Positions 22,935 through 35,135 of a stretch of 64,000 nucleotides of DNA are shown here, in pieces. Position numbers and translations under genes: made by a program. How positions within the stretch are numbered: position 1 is the first letter of the stretch; the number at the start of each line of letters is the position of its first letter. The stretch spans positions 5,664,001-5,728,000 of the forward strand of contig NC_089864.1 of NCBI RefSeq assembly GCF_036373705.1. Reading direction: 5' to 3'. The notes beneath the pieces are model-generated. The model searched no databases, was not told the DNA's origin, and was given only the letters and a program-made list of their open reading frames with translations. This DNA comes from Amia ocellicauda (Eukaryota; Chordata; Actinopteri; Amiiformes; Amiidae).

Positions 22935-25238
22935 GTGTGTGTGCATGTATGTATGTATGTATGTGTGTACATACACCGATCAGCCATAACATTATGACCA
23001 CTGACAGGTGAAGTGAATGACACTGATAATCTCGTTATCATGGCACCTGTCAGTGGGTGGGATATATTAGACAGCAAGTGAATATTTTGTTCTCAAAGTT
23101 GATGTGTTAGAAGCAGGAAAAATGGGCAGCGTAAGGATCTGAGCGACTTTGACAAGGGCCAAATTGTGATGGCTAGACGACTGGGTCAGAGCATCTCCAA
23201 AACTGCAGCTCTTGTGGGGTGTTCCCGGTCTGCAGTGGTCAGTACCTATCAAAAGTGGTCCAAGGAAGGAAAAGCGGTGAACCGGCGACAGGGTCATGGG
23301 CGGCCAAGGCTCATTGATGCATGTGGGGAGCGAAGGCTGGCCCGTGTGGTCCGATCCAACAGACGAGCTACTGTAGCTCAAATTGCTGAAAAAGTTCATG
23401 CTGGTTCTGATAGAAAGGTGTCAGAAGACACAGTGCATCGCAGTTTGTTGCGTATGGGGCTGCGCAGCCGCAGACCAGTCAGGGTGCCCATGCTGACCCC
23501 TGTCCACTGCCGAAAGTGCCTACAATGGGCACGTGAGCATCAGAACTGGAGCACGGAGCAATGGAAGAAGGTGGCCTGGTCTGATGAATCACGTTTTCTT
23601 TTACATCGCATGGATGGCCGGGTGCATGTGCGTCGCTTACCTGGAGAACACATGACACCAGGATGCACTATGGGAAGAAGGCAAGCCGGCGGAGGCAGTG
23701 TGATGCTTTGGGCAATGTTCTGCCATTCTCGTGGATGTTACTTTGACACGTACCACCTACCTAAGCATTGTTGCAGACCATGAACACCCTTTCATGGAAA
23801 CGGTATTCCCTGATTGCATTGGCCTCTTTCAGCAGGATAATGCGCCCTGCCACAAAGCAAAAATGGTTCAGGAATGGTTTGAGGACACAACGAGTTCAAG
23901 GTGTTGACTTGGCCTCCAAATTCCCCAGATCTCAATCCAATCGAGCGTCTGTGGGATGTGCTGGACAAACAAGTCCGATCCATGGAGGCCCCACCTCGCA
24001 ACTTACAGGACTTAAAGGATCTGCTGCTAACGTCTTGGTGCCAGATACCACAGCACACCTTCAGAGGTCAAGTGGAGTCCATGCCTCGACGGGTCAGGGC
24101 TGTTTTGGTGGCAAAAGGGGGACCTACACAATATTAGGCAGGTGGTCATAATGTTATGGCTGATCGGTGTGTGTGTGTGTGTATATAATATATATATATA
24201 TAACCTCTATTTACAGCTGAGTGTTTTTATTATAATGTATTGTATTTTTTGCAGACTACAGGCTTGGTGGGTCTGGCAGTGTCTCACAATCCACATGATG
24301 TAAGTTACAAATATATTCCTGTATAATATTGTTTTTTTTACTGTTAAATTAAATAAGTACATTTTCATTAGAAATAAACGTGGGGCTCAAAGGCTTCCTT
24401 GATCTTCATTCATAAATCCTGGGTCATCGTCGTTCCTTTATTTTTAGTGTTTCTCCCAGAAGTGTTCAGCTGCTTCTTACTGAACACGGCATTGTTTTAA
24501 ATATCCTCAATACAATAACTGTAGCATTGATCTAAAAGAGCCCGCATGTTTCTGTTTATATAACATCTATAGACCTTGTCTGTAAATGTATGACATTTTG
24601 AGACCTGTAACATGGTTCATAGGAAGCTAAATGTCCATCCTGTGTCTTTTTCAGCGTCTCAGGGTACTTTATACAAAGATCCTGGCTTCTCTACAGTCCA
24701 TCCCACAGGACGCTGCCTACAGGAGATACACAGAGCAGGTCATCAGCCAGAGGTTTGATCTGGTGAAATCGGTAAGGTGTAGCTCTACCCGCAAGTCTGA
24801 CCATCCCAAGTCCCTGCTGAGTGTCTTATTTGTACTTATGGTTTAATGTTGTTTGTTGAAGGAACCTGATGTGGAGAAGCTGGAGAAGAAGATCAACAGT
24901 GGGCAGATAGAGGAGGTGATTTTACAGGTAACGGCTGCCCAGTTCACACAACCATCCCTTCTGCTTTGTTCTTGCCCCAAAATTTTCGCGCTGGACGCCT
25001 AATATCTGTGTGTGTGACTATCTGCTGCCCCAGTAGATCTGAAACGCGTGAAGCTTCTGTAGCTCGTGTGTGTGTGTGGGCCGACGGATTTAAATGTTGC
25101 TTTTTAATTTAACGTCGGTACTGTTTTGCCCCGCAGGCGGAGAACGAGCTGTCTTTGTCCAGGAAGATGTTAGAATGGAAACCCTGGGAGCCTTTAGTGG
25201 AAGAAGCTCCCGCTAACCAGTGGAAATGGCCGATTTAA
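22537..25238 (+). CDS. NDUFA5: NDUFA5, complex I accessory subunit, five exons, complete
   Basis: Exons are 22537-22557, 24255-24299, 24655-24771, 24862-24927 and 25137-25238; every junction is phase 0 with GT-AG ends. The product is 116 residues, the same length as the human protein, starting [16 protein letters not shown] and ending [22 protein letters not shown]5 (B13) is a small nuclear-encoded subunit of mitochondrial NADH:ubiquinone oxidoreductase on the matrix side near the Q module. There is no classical cleavable presequence, as in the family. Intron 1 (about 1.7 kb) carries a decayed Tc1-like element in a (TG)n tract; the other introns are short. A polyadenylation signal lies about 120 bp past the stop. 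Confidence 0.97.
22893..22971. repeat. (TG)n / TGTA microsatellite
   Basis: GT repeats with interspersed ATGT units directly left of a Tc1-like element in NDUFA5 intron 1. More TG and TA repeats follow the right end (24168-24200), so the transposon landed within the microsatellite or the repeat grew around it. Confidence 0.85.
22974..24169 (+). mobile_element. Decayed Tc1-like transposon
   Basis: Ends are inverted copies over about 29 bp, starting CACCGATCAGCCATAACATT. The transposase frame is open from 23166 to about 23740 (contains [20 protein letters not shown] and WSDESRFLL). It then shifts; QQDNAPCH is in another frame near 23830, and the end ([12 protein letters not shown] to KGGPTQY) is in a third (23901-24137). 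At least two frameshifts make it inactive. It is a different family from the element at 12964, with different termini and clearly diverged protein. It lies in NDUFA5 intron 1, in sense orientation. Confidence 0.9.
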
Positions 25239-25357
25239 AGACAACCGGCGAAGAGAAACCGGCCAAACAAACTTCGAACTAGAAACTAAAACCTCGTCTT
25301 TTATGGTTTATTCTACTGCAGTACAGATGTAATTAATGTGTGTTTTCTTCAACAAAA

Positions 25358-25363
25358 AATAAA
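25358..25363 (+). terminator. NDUFA5 polyadenylation signal
   Basis: AATAAA 120 bp after the NDUFA5 stop codon, a typical distance for a short 3' UTR. Confidence 0.7.
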
Positions 25364-26240
25364 CGTACTATGTATGAAAAAATCTGCGGTGTTTTTTATC
25401 TTGCTGTGTTTTCTCTGGAGACTTGTCTGGTGTTCGTGTTGATGAGAGAGTGAACCTCGCTCGGGTCTTCTTGTCATTGAATGGTTGGGTTTGCATGAGG
25501 TGGGAAAAGGATCTCTGGAAGCAGAGGGATGGAAAGCAATTGCAATTTAAGGTTCCCCTCTCACTGCCAGCCTGCCTCAGTCCTGATAATATCTTGGATG
25601 AAAGTGGGGTCACTCCCTCTTCAGACTGGTTTCTTGGTAGATACTTGCATCGTAAAAACAATTACCAGGGGAAAAATATGAATCTGTTCCAGTATATATA
25701 TACTCCAGTAATCTGCTAGAGTTTGGTGTGGGCCGATCTTGGGGGGGTGCAACCTCATTTAAAGCAGTGATGTGCAGATAGAAATATATGTGGGGTAGGC
25801 GTTACATATTTGTGTAATGATTTTTAATTCCAACAGCAATAGCCTTTGGTATTACTATTAGAAAGTAACGGATTCCCTATTGAACTCAGCCTTGCAGTGG
25901 CATCTCATCTGCTTACCTGACTGAGCCTCATTTGTGAGTGCATGTGATTTGTAAAAACAGTTATTTAATTCAGCATGCCCCCGAACAAATGCACACAGAC
26001 TTTTACAAATGATCACTACTAGCATGATCAAACTTGTTATATACAACTGTTTGCACAGTTTTGTGTTCTGTGGCTGTGTTGTCTCTTTTGAAAATGAATA
26101 CACTTAAAAAATGCAAGAAAACCATTCAAAATGAACCATTGGAAGTTTGTTTAAATCTGTATTTGTGGATCTCCCGAGCCCTGCCCGGGTGTCCGCTAGG
26201 GGCGCAGTGGGGCTGTTTCTCTGCGCTAAAGCCAGCAGTC
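25364..26240. other. Gap between NDUFA5 and IQUB
   Basis: About 0.9 kb with no recognised exon or repeat. The right part (26160-26340) becomes GC-richer and probably contains the IQUB promoter. Confidence 0.4.
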
Positions 26241-26248
26241 ATGTGACC

Positions 26249-26264
26249 GTCTCCATGGCAGAGA
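26249..26264 (+). promoter_or_regulatory. Candidate RFX X-box upstream of IQUB
   Basis: GTCTCCATGGCAGAGA resembles the RFX-factor X-box, with half-sites on either side of CCATGGCA. It matches the core but not every consensus position. It lies about 470 bp upstream of the IQUB ATG and just before a possible non-coding first exon that would end at CTGCGAG/GTAACT (about 26325). RFX control is usual for motile-cilia genes. Inference. Confidence 0.35.
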
Positions 26265-26718
26265 CACAACAATCGCGGTTACAAGTAACACTAATGTGTC
26301 GGAGGAAGAAACTGTTTCCACTGCGAGGTAACTGTATCGATTCTGAGGCTTATTTGAAAAAAACCTACATCTTGAATATCAATAGTTAATGCAAAGAGCA
26401 GATATGTTGCTGTAGCTGCAAAACCATGCGGTAAAGTAAACTTGTATGTTTCAAACAAGAGAAACAATATGTTGTCATCGAAACTTGTTCTCAACGTGTA
26501 AAATCTGAAAACCTTTGAAGTCCGTTTGCTTTTTGTACAGTTGAATGAAAATGAGCCCCATGGTCAGCTGGGCATCATTTAAATGCTGCATTGCCGTGTA
26601 TGTGGCTGTTCACTGTGTGTGTGTGCGTGTCTGCGTTTACTGTGGGACACGGCGTGGACACATACATGCACGACTAGCTGTCCTGCTTATCCTTTCTTTA
26701 TGTGTTAGTGATCAGAGG

Positions 26719-28129
26719 ATGTCTGACGGAAACACTGTCACCCCGGAGCCCCGGGCGGCTGCAGGTGTCCGGCCGGAGGGAGAGCAGAGCCCAGCGGCCG
26801 AGGAGGGACCTGCCGGGCCGCCTGCCGACGCGCCCCCCGCTGCGCACACTCGTTCCCAGCAGACGCCGGAGGAAGAGGACAACCCGGGCCCCCCGGCCCC
26901 CGGACACAGCGCCGCTCAGATGGACCGGCCCCCGGAGCAGGGTGCGAGTCCGGCAGATGTCCATACAGTGGACAACGAGGTGGTAGACTCTGTCCTGACT
27001 GGAAAAATTACAGCAACAGGTGTGTAAGTTTACACACGCATGCACACATATACACACATGCACACATATACACACATGCACACACACACACAATGCGCAC
27101 ACACACGCAATGCACACACACACACACACACAATGCACACACATGCACACACACACATACACACACACACAATACACACACACACGCAATGCACACACAC
27201 ACACAATGCACACACATGCACACACACACATACACACACACACAATACACACACACACGTAATGCACACACACAATGCACACACATACACACACACACAC
27301 ACAATGCACACACACATGCACACACACACATACACACACACACATACGCACACACAATGCACACACAATACACACACACACACACACAATGCAACTGTTG
27401 CTACATTCTGACATAAAGGAAGTGACATTTACAGAAGTGCAAAGGAAAATACCACATACAATGAGGGAAAATAATAAAGAGTATATATATCAATGGACTT
27501 AAGTAGTTGTACATAACTGGACACTGTCCCCTTGTGTAATATACTACTGTACACCCGTCCCAAACGGTCAGGGTTCGGCTGTGATTGGAGTTGCCCGTGT
27601 TCTGACTGCTGGTTGTGTGTCTTATTCAGTTAAAATCATCCTCCTCCCCGAGGGCCACGTGTGGACCATGGCGTTTGCGATCTCCACGTCAGCCGGGGGT
27701 CTGAGGGAGCACTTCGCCAGCGAACTCAAAATCCCAGCCAGCGTGATTCACATATCGTTTGAGGGTGAGATCACGATTCAGATGAGAAGTCGTGAACTTA
27801 TTCCTGTGCGCGTGTCCAGTGCCATTCCTTTCGATGAGTGAATGGTTTGTCTGTCGGATGAGCTTGGCTTTGGCTGGTTATGAACAGGGATTTATTTTCT
27901 GTCCCACCGGCTCCTCCAGGGAAGGCTGTCGAGGATCCCGAAACCCTGATCAACCTCGGAGTGCAGCCTCACGGCACCATCCAGTTGGAGATGTCTTCCA
28001 ACGACCCCGAGAACTTCCCCATCAAGCCAATCAAACCCCAGCAGGAGTACAACATGCCTGACGTCATAGCTGTGAGGGTTCAGACAGGTAACAACTCTGT
28101 TTCTGAGGATTCTTTGTTATGCAGACAGT

Positions 28130-28161
<32 letters not shown>

Positions 28162-28444
28162 GATATTTCAAGGCTTCTCCCAGACTAGGGACTGTAACGA
28201 AGGAGGACTGCACTATTCTTTATACAATTCTGTGCTGTGCTTCCAGGTGCGGACGCATTTCAGGACGTGGTTGTGGAGATTGAGAGAAGCACTCATCGTA
28301 AGCCCTTTCTGGGTGGATATCAGCACAAAACTACAGGGCAGGAGTTTCACCATGCAGCCGTACAGACGCTGCCCAAAAGAAGGCCTGACAGTGGGGTTGA
28401 AAAGTTCTGTAGGGACACGCAGGTATCTGACTTTCCCTCGTTAT

Positions 28445-28497
<53 letters not shown>

Positions 28498-31400
28498 TGG
28501 GTTGCTTCAAAATCAATACAACCATGTTATGGCAATCGTAAGCCATCAAAGTGTCAGGACTGACTGCAGTGTGCAACTGCTTTCCTAGCCTGAGTGGCTG
28601 TGTAGCTGTAAATGTGTTTGGCTCTCATTGCACATGACAAGATGAACATGCATGTGATCCGGTACATACGTGTTTACTTGTTTATTTGTTTAGACTGTCG
28701 TGCAGAAGAGCCAGTCGCAGCAGGTCACTAACACAACATCCACACAGATGACCAAGATAGGGTGCTATGTGTCAGATGTGACGGACAGGCTAATAGAACC
28801 GAAAGGATATGTGACGGCGGACGAACATCACGCCCAGAGACTGAAGGCAGTGAGTGTCTTAGGTTTGCTTTGCTTTTGCTGTAAAATAAATGCGTTGGGG
28901 TCTTTATTATGTCTTGATATGCATGCTTTAGAGACTGCTAACTCTGCAAGTGTAGAGGCACGTGCTTTGTAATGCTTTTAGTTTATTTCCTAGGAATATC
29001 CTAGGAACATTTGAGAATAGATTAAAAAGTGGCTCTATATCTTTATTCAATGGCTGTACAGACATGCTTAAACCCATTTTAATACAGATTATTCGTTTTT
29101 AATGAACTTCTAAGTGATGTCAAGCTTTTCTACTTTGCAATTCAAGTCTGTTGTGCTCGGTGCTCCGGTGCCATTTTGATTCCTTTTTTTTTCTTGCTAA
29201 GGTGATTGTCATACAGACTTACACCAGGCGGTGGCAGGCCAAGAGACTGACCGAGGGGCTGAGGCGGGACAGGGATCGTCACCTGGAGTGGCTCGAGCAG
29301 GAGGAGATCAGGAAGAGGAAGGAGAAAGAGGACCGCCTGCGGGGGGAGTACGAGAGAAGGATGAACCCAAAGACCAAAGAGGACTTTGACCTGCTCTACC
29401 ATGCATTAGAGAGTAGGTGGTGTAGTTTAAAAGCTAAAGGGACTAAAAGGACCGTCCCAAATTTCAAAAAGGCCCTAACTTTGTCAATTGTACATCACAT
29501 GCATATGGATGGTATCATTTGAAAGGAAATCGCTTGCATAAGCTCAGAACATAGAGTGGACTAACACACGTGGCGTCAACACAACATCTGTACCGATTTG
29601 TGTGTTGATAGGACAAACAGAACCCACTGCACCATGGTGTGTGTGAGTGGCGTCTAGGTGCTGTGCAAACACATACCCAAGTGGCCAAACAAAACTGTAG
29701 CTGAAATAACACAAATAACCAAATAATAATACTTACAAATCCACCTCGCGATCTAGTCTTTCGAGAAGTGAGACTCCGCGGGTGCATCGCAGCTTTATGC
29801 GTCACCACACTGACAGACGGTCTTGTTTTGATCAGTAGACTGTCTGGTGAGCATCCATCAGCTTAAACATTGAGATGTTTAGCGTGCAAATCAAAAATTG
29901 GTTATTAGATATTAGACTTTCTAAACATGCAACCGAAAGGCCTCTGGTGTTGGTACTTGAAGGAAGGAGCTCTGCTGTGTTTTGGTGATGTTCAGCGAGT
30001 GTCTGTGTGCGTGTGTTCAGAGTGGCGGCGGGAAGAGGAGGAGCGCATCAATGCCATGCTCTCGGGCCCGGAGCGGAAGGCAGCGTTGTGTGCGCTGCTG
30101 GAGCAGGAGACGCAGCTCATCGCCTCCATCGGGAGACACAGGGTGGCTGCAGGAGAGGAGAACAGCAAGAAGTCTGTGCAGGCCTTCCTGGAAAAGGTCA
30201 GTCTGAGTCCACGGTGGCCTTGAAAGTGAGATTGATTATTCACTACACCAGCCGTTCCCAGTTCTGGGCCTTGTCCTGGAGTACGCCTGTGGGGTTTAGT
30301 CTAACCTGTGAAGAGCACAAATAGTCTATTTTTGGTGATATATATTCTACTTAATATGGGCTGAGGTTTCATATTTTTAACAAAAGAGCAGCCAAAATCA
30401 GAACCAGTTCAGTCTGGGGGAGGCACTTTCCAAACCTGATTGTTTTACTGAGCTCTTAACGTTTTATAAAGGTGTTCCTCATGCGTGCCTGTGCTCTGTA
30501 TGTTCCTTGTGCGATATCTCAGTGTGCGGAGCCGAAGAAGTGGAAGGCATTTGACGGAAAGATCACGGAAATGGACACGCAGTACACGATCCGAGCCCGG
30601 GAGCTACGAGACCTCTACGCCAGCATCAACATGAAGCATCTCGCCCGAGACGAAAGACTCGATGTCCTCCTCACATTGAAACACACAGTCAAGGTACCGT
30701 CTCTTCTCTGACTCGAGTGCGTCGCACAGTGACGCGCCAGGGCCGCCGCTGACGCCTCTGCTCTGTTTCTGTTTCAGGAGCACGACTGCAAGCTGACTCG
30801 GGACATAGTGGAGCTGATCGACAGGGAGGCTGATCTTTTAACAAGAGGAGTCAAGGACACTAATCTGGAAGGGCTCAGAAAGAGGATTTCCACGCTGTTC
30901 CTGCAGTTTATTAAAACGCCGACCTTTAACCCCGAGGTGACCAGGCTCCTCAAGGTAATCCACAGAGTCTTTACATTTCAGATCATTCTTCTCGGCAGCA
31001 ATGCAGTGCTCCGGTTCTCCAGTTTAATCTTCCTCCCCAGGTTCCCCAGGATCCGGCACAGCTACGGAAGAACATCCACTTCTGCCCGGGATGCAAGAGC
31101 TACCTCCCCTCCTCATCCTTCTCTCTGACAGCGACATCGCGCTCGGTAGGGCGCTGTCGGCAGTGCGACCGCCTGGACAATGAGGCGCGGCGCCGAGAGG
31201 ACTTCTCCCAGTACAGAACCATCCTCCGACTGCTGCGCGACGGAGAGGCCCAGTCCGACAAACGCAACAGCATCGCTTTCTTACTGCAGGTAACTTACAG
31301 AACGCCTCCCCGATATGAAAAGAGAAGCGAGGGTCGATCTCGCCCGCCGTGAAAACCGATTTGCTGCCACGACCCATTCCCGTGTGTACCCTGATCTCGT

Positions 31401-32190
31401 GGTAGGAGCAGGACCTGCAGTACCTGGTGGACGTGATCTGGGGCCGCCAGTCCGCTCTGAGCGCGTGCGACGACCTGCATGACCTCGTCCTCGCCCGCTG
31501 GGACCGGCACTGCGAATGGGCCCCCTGGAACTGCATCCTGCTGACCAAGGATGAGGCCGTGGCCCACGCCAAACTGGACCAGACCGAGCAGGTACCGCAC
31601 CTCCCTCGCAGGAAAAAGGCTGTGACATAGCATTGAGAAGAGGGACACCATTAGCAGATAGGGGATGACTTTTATGGACAGTCTCTCCCATTCCAAGTTT
31701 TTTTTCAATATATTTGTTTAATTTGTACATTTGGCCAGCAGGTGTCATTCTCAGCTCAGATGTGTATCCGAAGGTCTTTCATATTATTGCTTGGCACATG
31801 CTTGATTAAACGATGTTTGGCACTTTCACAGATAATATCCATTTCCCTTAGTCAGTTTACATTGTCTTTATAATATTGTGCCTTTTATTAGTGCTATTGA
31901 TGGCCAAACGTGACTTGACAGAGGCACGGTGACGGATTGTAGACATCTTGATTACACTCAGTAATACCTATCTTTTTTTCCTCTCTCTCCCTCTCTCTCT
32001 CTATCTCTCTTTCTACTCTGGGCAGGCCTATGGGGTTGTGTTCATCCGTCAGATCAAGCATAAGCACACTTTGGCGAAGAAACACTTCTCCCAGATCCCA
32101 GCCATGGCTCAGTTCTTATGCAGTCAGGAGTCCCGCTCTCAGCGCACCCTTTTAGTGACTCAGCCAGGTAACACGGTGACACAGGCGTAG
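26719..32190 (+). CDS. IQUB: IQUB, IQ and ubiquitin-like domain protein, twelve exons, one possible frameshift
   Basis: Exons are 26719-27019, 27630-27764, 27920-28087, 28247-28422, 28694-28849, 29202-29412, 30021-30196, 30523-30693, 30778-30954, 31041-31290, 31406-31591 and 32026-32190. IQUB is an axonemal protein of motile cilia and sperm flagella linked to radial spokes. The first 100 residues are Pro/Glu-rich and poorly conserved. A ubiquitin-like domain spans exons 2-3 (about 101-200), and an IQ calmodulin-binding motif ([15 protein letters not shown]) opens exon 6 (about 313). Long conserved helical blocks follow, such as [14 protein letters not shown] and [20 protein letters not shown] zinc-ribbon-like pair of Cys clusters ([13 protein letters not shown]) lies in exon 10. 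Every junction fits, but exon 10 is 250 bp instead of 249: the A-run 31260-31263 has one base more than the homologous frame allows. Without that base the protein would be about 756 residues (human 791). Confidence 0.93.
27029..27391. repeat. Compound (CA)n minisatellite
   Basis: About 360 bp of CACACA blocks regularly interrupted by ATGC, ATAC and ACGC units in IQUB intron 1. It begins within 10 bp of the exon 1 donor. The many His/Thr- or Val/Cys-rich ORFs across it on both strands are artefacts. Confidence 0.95.
28130..28157. repeat. (CT)n microsatellite
   Basis: About 13 CT units in IQUB intron 3. Confidence 0.9.
28446..28497. repeat. (AAT)n microsatellite
   Basis: About 17 AAT units in IQUB intron 4, starting 24 bp after the exon 4 donor. 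Confidence 0.95.
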
Positions 32191-33100
32191 CAGCCCCCAC
32201 CACTGAGTGCCGCTGTCTGTCTGCGATGGCCGCCAGGATGATCATAGGAGTGGGTGAATGGATTTGTTACATTTCTTTTCCCCTGAGGTTTGTCTTATGT
32301 GTTATACCCTTGATTCCTGCGTTTGTAACAATAATATCATTTCTGCAGCACACACCATAAACGATGTTCAATTACAAAATGCACATTGGCTGGAAATAAT
32401 GAACAAATTAACAAAATCAAATATCAAGTTTTAGATCTGTCCTACTGAGACCTAACCCACTGAGTTCTGTAGAGTGGAACGTGTTCTTAAAACTACTAGG
32501 CTTAGTCCGTCCTTGATTACAGTTCATCAGTTTGACAATGTGTCACACTGTTCAGTGCAGTGATACATCCCCAGTTTGCCCAGTCATTAGACCTGGAAAG
32601 AGGAGAACGAGAAGTAAAGTGTGCTGAAAGTGTCGGTTTGTTCCTGTGAGTGAAAGGAGTTAATTGAAACCCGCAGCCCAAACGCCTCACTAATGAACCG
32701 TACGATTATGAAACATGCAACATTACAAAGCAATAGGTCACTTCATGCAATAATCTCATTATAATGCAATTATTGCAAAATAAGGCAATATAATCTCATA
32801 ATGAAGCCATACTTAGATCTAATACAATGTTATTGCGTTACATTGCAATAAATACAAATAAAACTGTGGCACTAAAATGGGTTTCTGTCTAGGGAAGGGA
32901 TATATGAATTGTGTAACGGGGTGTGAAGGCTAATGTGAATCAAAGGATTTTACACTGACTGGACCAAACGAAAACGAAGCTGAATGGAGCATCACTGGAT
33001 GGCTGTCTCATATTTTGTCATGCATCTTGTTTGCTCTTTTAAAACATCTAGGGTGCACAAAAAGCTACAGAAAAATACCACTGAATGTAGTACAACACAT
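32191..33100 (+). other. IQUB 3' region
   Basis: AT-rich, non-coding. A tandem pair of AATAAA-like signals near 32847-32862 could end the IQUB transcript, giving a 3' UTR of about 660 bp. Nothing else recognised. Confidence 0.4.
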
Positions 33101-33109
33101 ATATCTCCA

Positions 33110-33297
33110 AAAAGACACTTCTTCACAGAGAGGCGTCACAATCTGAACAAACTCCCCAGCGATGTGGCTGAAGAGACAATTTGGGAACATTTAAAAACAG
33201 ACTGGATAGGATCCTTGGATCACTTAGTTATTAATGGACACCAATCAAGCACGATGGGGCGAATGGCCTCCTCTCGATAGGACACTTTCTTATGTTT
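33110..33297 (+). mobile_element. LINE 3' end fragment (same family as 14568-15332)
   Basis: Starts at the sequence encoding [20 protein letters not shown] and runs to CGAATGGCCTCCTCTCG...TTTCTTATG. It matches the last part of the LINE relic in ASB15 intron 8 nearly base for base, including the shared change NLNKLPSD. A short 5'-truncated copy. Confidence 0.85.
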
Positions 33298-34265
33298 CTT
33301 TTATCCATCCAAGATAATGCATAGACATTAAATGCAAAATGACACAGAGATGCCAAACAACACAAGGCAGCATCATTGAAAACTGTGGTTGGAATAAAAG
33401 AAAAGATCGGAGAACAAAGTGAAGATGTTAAAATGGCCGTGGAAACGTCTTGGGGAGACCCACATCCCACAGTGGATCAACAAATATACAACTTCTGTTC
33501 CCCCAAGGTATACAACTGTTAGTAGATATCGTTCCTCCTCAAGACAGTGAAGTACAGTACTGATCGTCACAGTCCCGTTGGACGTCTGTGTTAATAAATA
33601 TCACTCCTAATCACCAACTTTAATCTCTATTTGAACTTTAACTCTAGAATAAATGATATAACTCTATTAAAGTTCAGTTTAAGGTAGCTGTTACTGCTTT
33701 GTTTTATTGTGCTGTGTTATAGTGAATGTATCCATATATTTTAGATTGGCATACAGCTGATAAAACTAATTGGAATAGATTATTAATTAGGTTTCAGGTA
33801 TCGCTGTTATTACATAACTGAGAGAGGGGGGCTTTCTTCACAGATTCATCAGGCACGATATTGATTTTGTTTTAGTAGTTGCCAGAACAAAAGCAGACTA
33901 ATTCCTCTGCCAGCTCACATTTCATCCACTTCGCTCTGTTATTTTTTCCTCTCCTGGTCAAAGTTCCTTCCTTTATGTATATATGTATGTAATGATACCA
34001 TTTATGTCCTACATGAAGTGAGAAATTATGTTAAACTTAATTTTATTGGCAATATTGTAGATGAATCATTGCTACAGTTAACAGGTTCCCAGGTTTCCTA
34101 GTCATAGCTGTGTGGAAGACGTAATACTAGTCACTGCAGTCTTCACAAGTGCTGAGTAATGATGATGTTTTGGGGAAACAAATAGAAATGGGATGAATAA
34201 GTTAGTAAATAACCTGCAGGACTTTGTGATCTTTTTGAAATAGTTATCAATTTTTGTGATGACAG

Positions 34266-34325
<60 letters not shown>
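34266..34325. repeat. (CA)n microsatellite
   Basis: About 30 perfect CA units between IQUB and SLC13A1. Confidence 0.95.
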
Positions 34326-34329
<4 letters not shown>

Positions 34330-34360
34330 TATAAGTACATATATATTTGTGTAGGTGGTG

Positions 34361-35135
34361 TGGGTTGGACCTCCCCATTTGCGATTCGAACTGCATATAG
34401 CTTTTTGTTCTGTAGTCACTCCAGTGTAGTTTTGGCGGCATGTTTCGGGTCGTTTTAGGCAGCAAGTTTTACTCGAGGACTTTTCTGTACTTTTTTCCAT
34501 TAATTTCTGCTCTATCCTGCCACATACCCCAGTTTCTGCCAATGAGAAACATCGCCATAACACGACGCTGCACCACCATGCTTTTGAAGAAATGTCCATT
34601 TAATTTTGTCTGGCCAACAAATGTTTTTCCCCTGTTTTTGTGTTTGTTTGTTTTTGCAAACTTCAAATGGGATTCAAGGTGGGCTTTCTTGACTGCCAGA
34701 TTTGTGGAGTGCCTGGGATATTGTCGGCACATGCACTCTTTGACCAGTCTTGGCCATATAATCCTGTTGCTCTTGCGAAGTTGCTGTTGGCCTCTTGGTG
34801 CCTCTCTGATCAGTCTCCTTCTTGCTCCGTCACCCAGTTTGGATGGACGGCCTGATCTAGACAGGGTCTTGGTCGTGCCAAACACCTTCCACTACTTAAT
34901 AATCACGTTGACCAGCTCCACAGGGTATTCAATGCCTTAGATATTTTTAATACCCATCCCCTGATTCTGTTGAAAGCTCCTTGGTGCTCATGGTTGGGTC
35001 TTTGCTTTGAAATGCACGACCCAGCAGAGGAACCTACAGGAACCGCTGAATTGATCCTGAAATCATGTGAATTCCAGGCTATAAGGCGACAAAAGGTGAC
35101 ATTTTTGAAAGCGGGTATAGACTTTCTATAGACAC
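34361..35135 (-). pseudogene. Tc1-type transposase relic
   Basis: The minus strand encodes SRSGRPSKLGDGARRRLIRE and, after degraded sequence, KAHLESHLKFAKTNK and VQRRVMAMFLIGRNW. These are segments of a teleost-type Tc1 transposase (the DNA-binding to catalytic stretch). Large parts between them are missing or scrambled. The ends are not well defined; a CTATAGACTTTCTATAGAC-like sequence near 35120 may be near one terminus. A third Tc1 family in this window. Confidence 0.65.

Noticed and set aside
22883-24200. CRISPR-like or satellite array from repeated TG/TGTA units
   Set aside because: Simple microsatellite next to a transposon; no spacer-repeat pattern.
27008-27428. Many His/Thr-rich and Val/Cys-rich ORFs on both strands
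   Set aside because: Translations of the CA/TG microsatellite in IQUB intron 1, not genes.
32160-32190. Possible splice donor CAG/GTAACA inside the last IQUB exon
   Set aside because: The reading frame runs to a stop 20 bp later and no matching downstream exon was found; still possible but unsupported.
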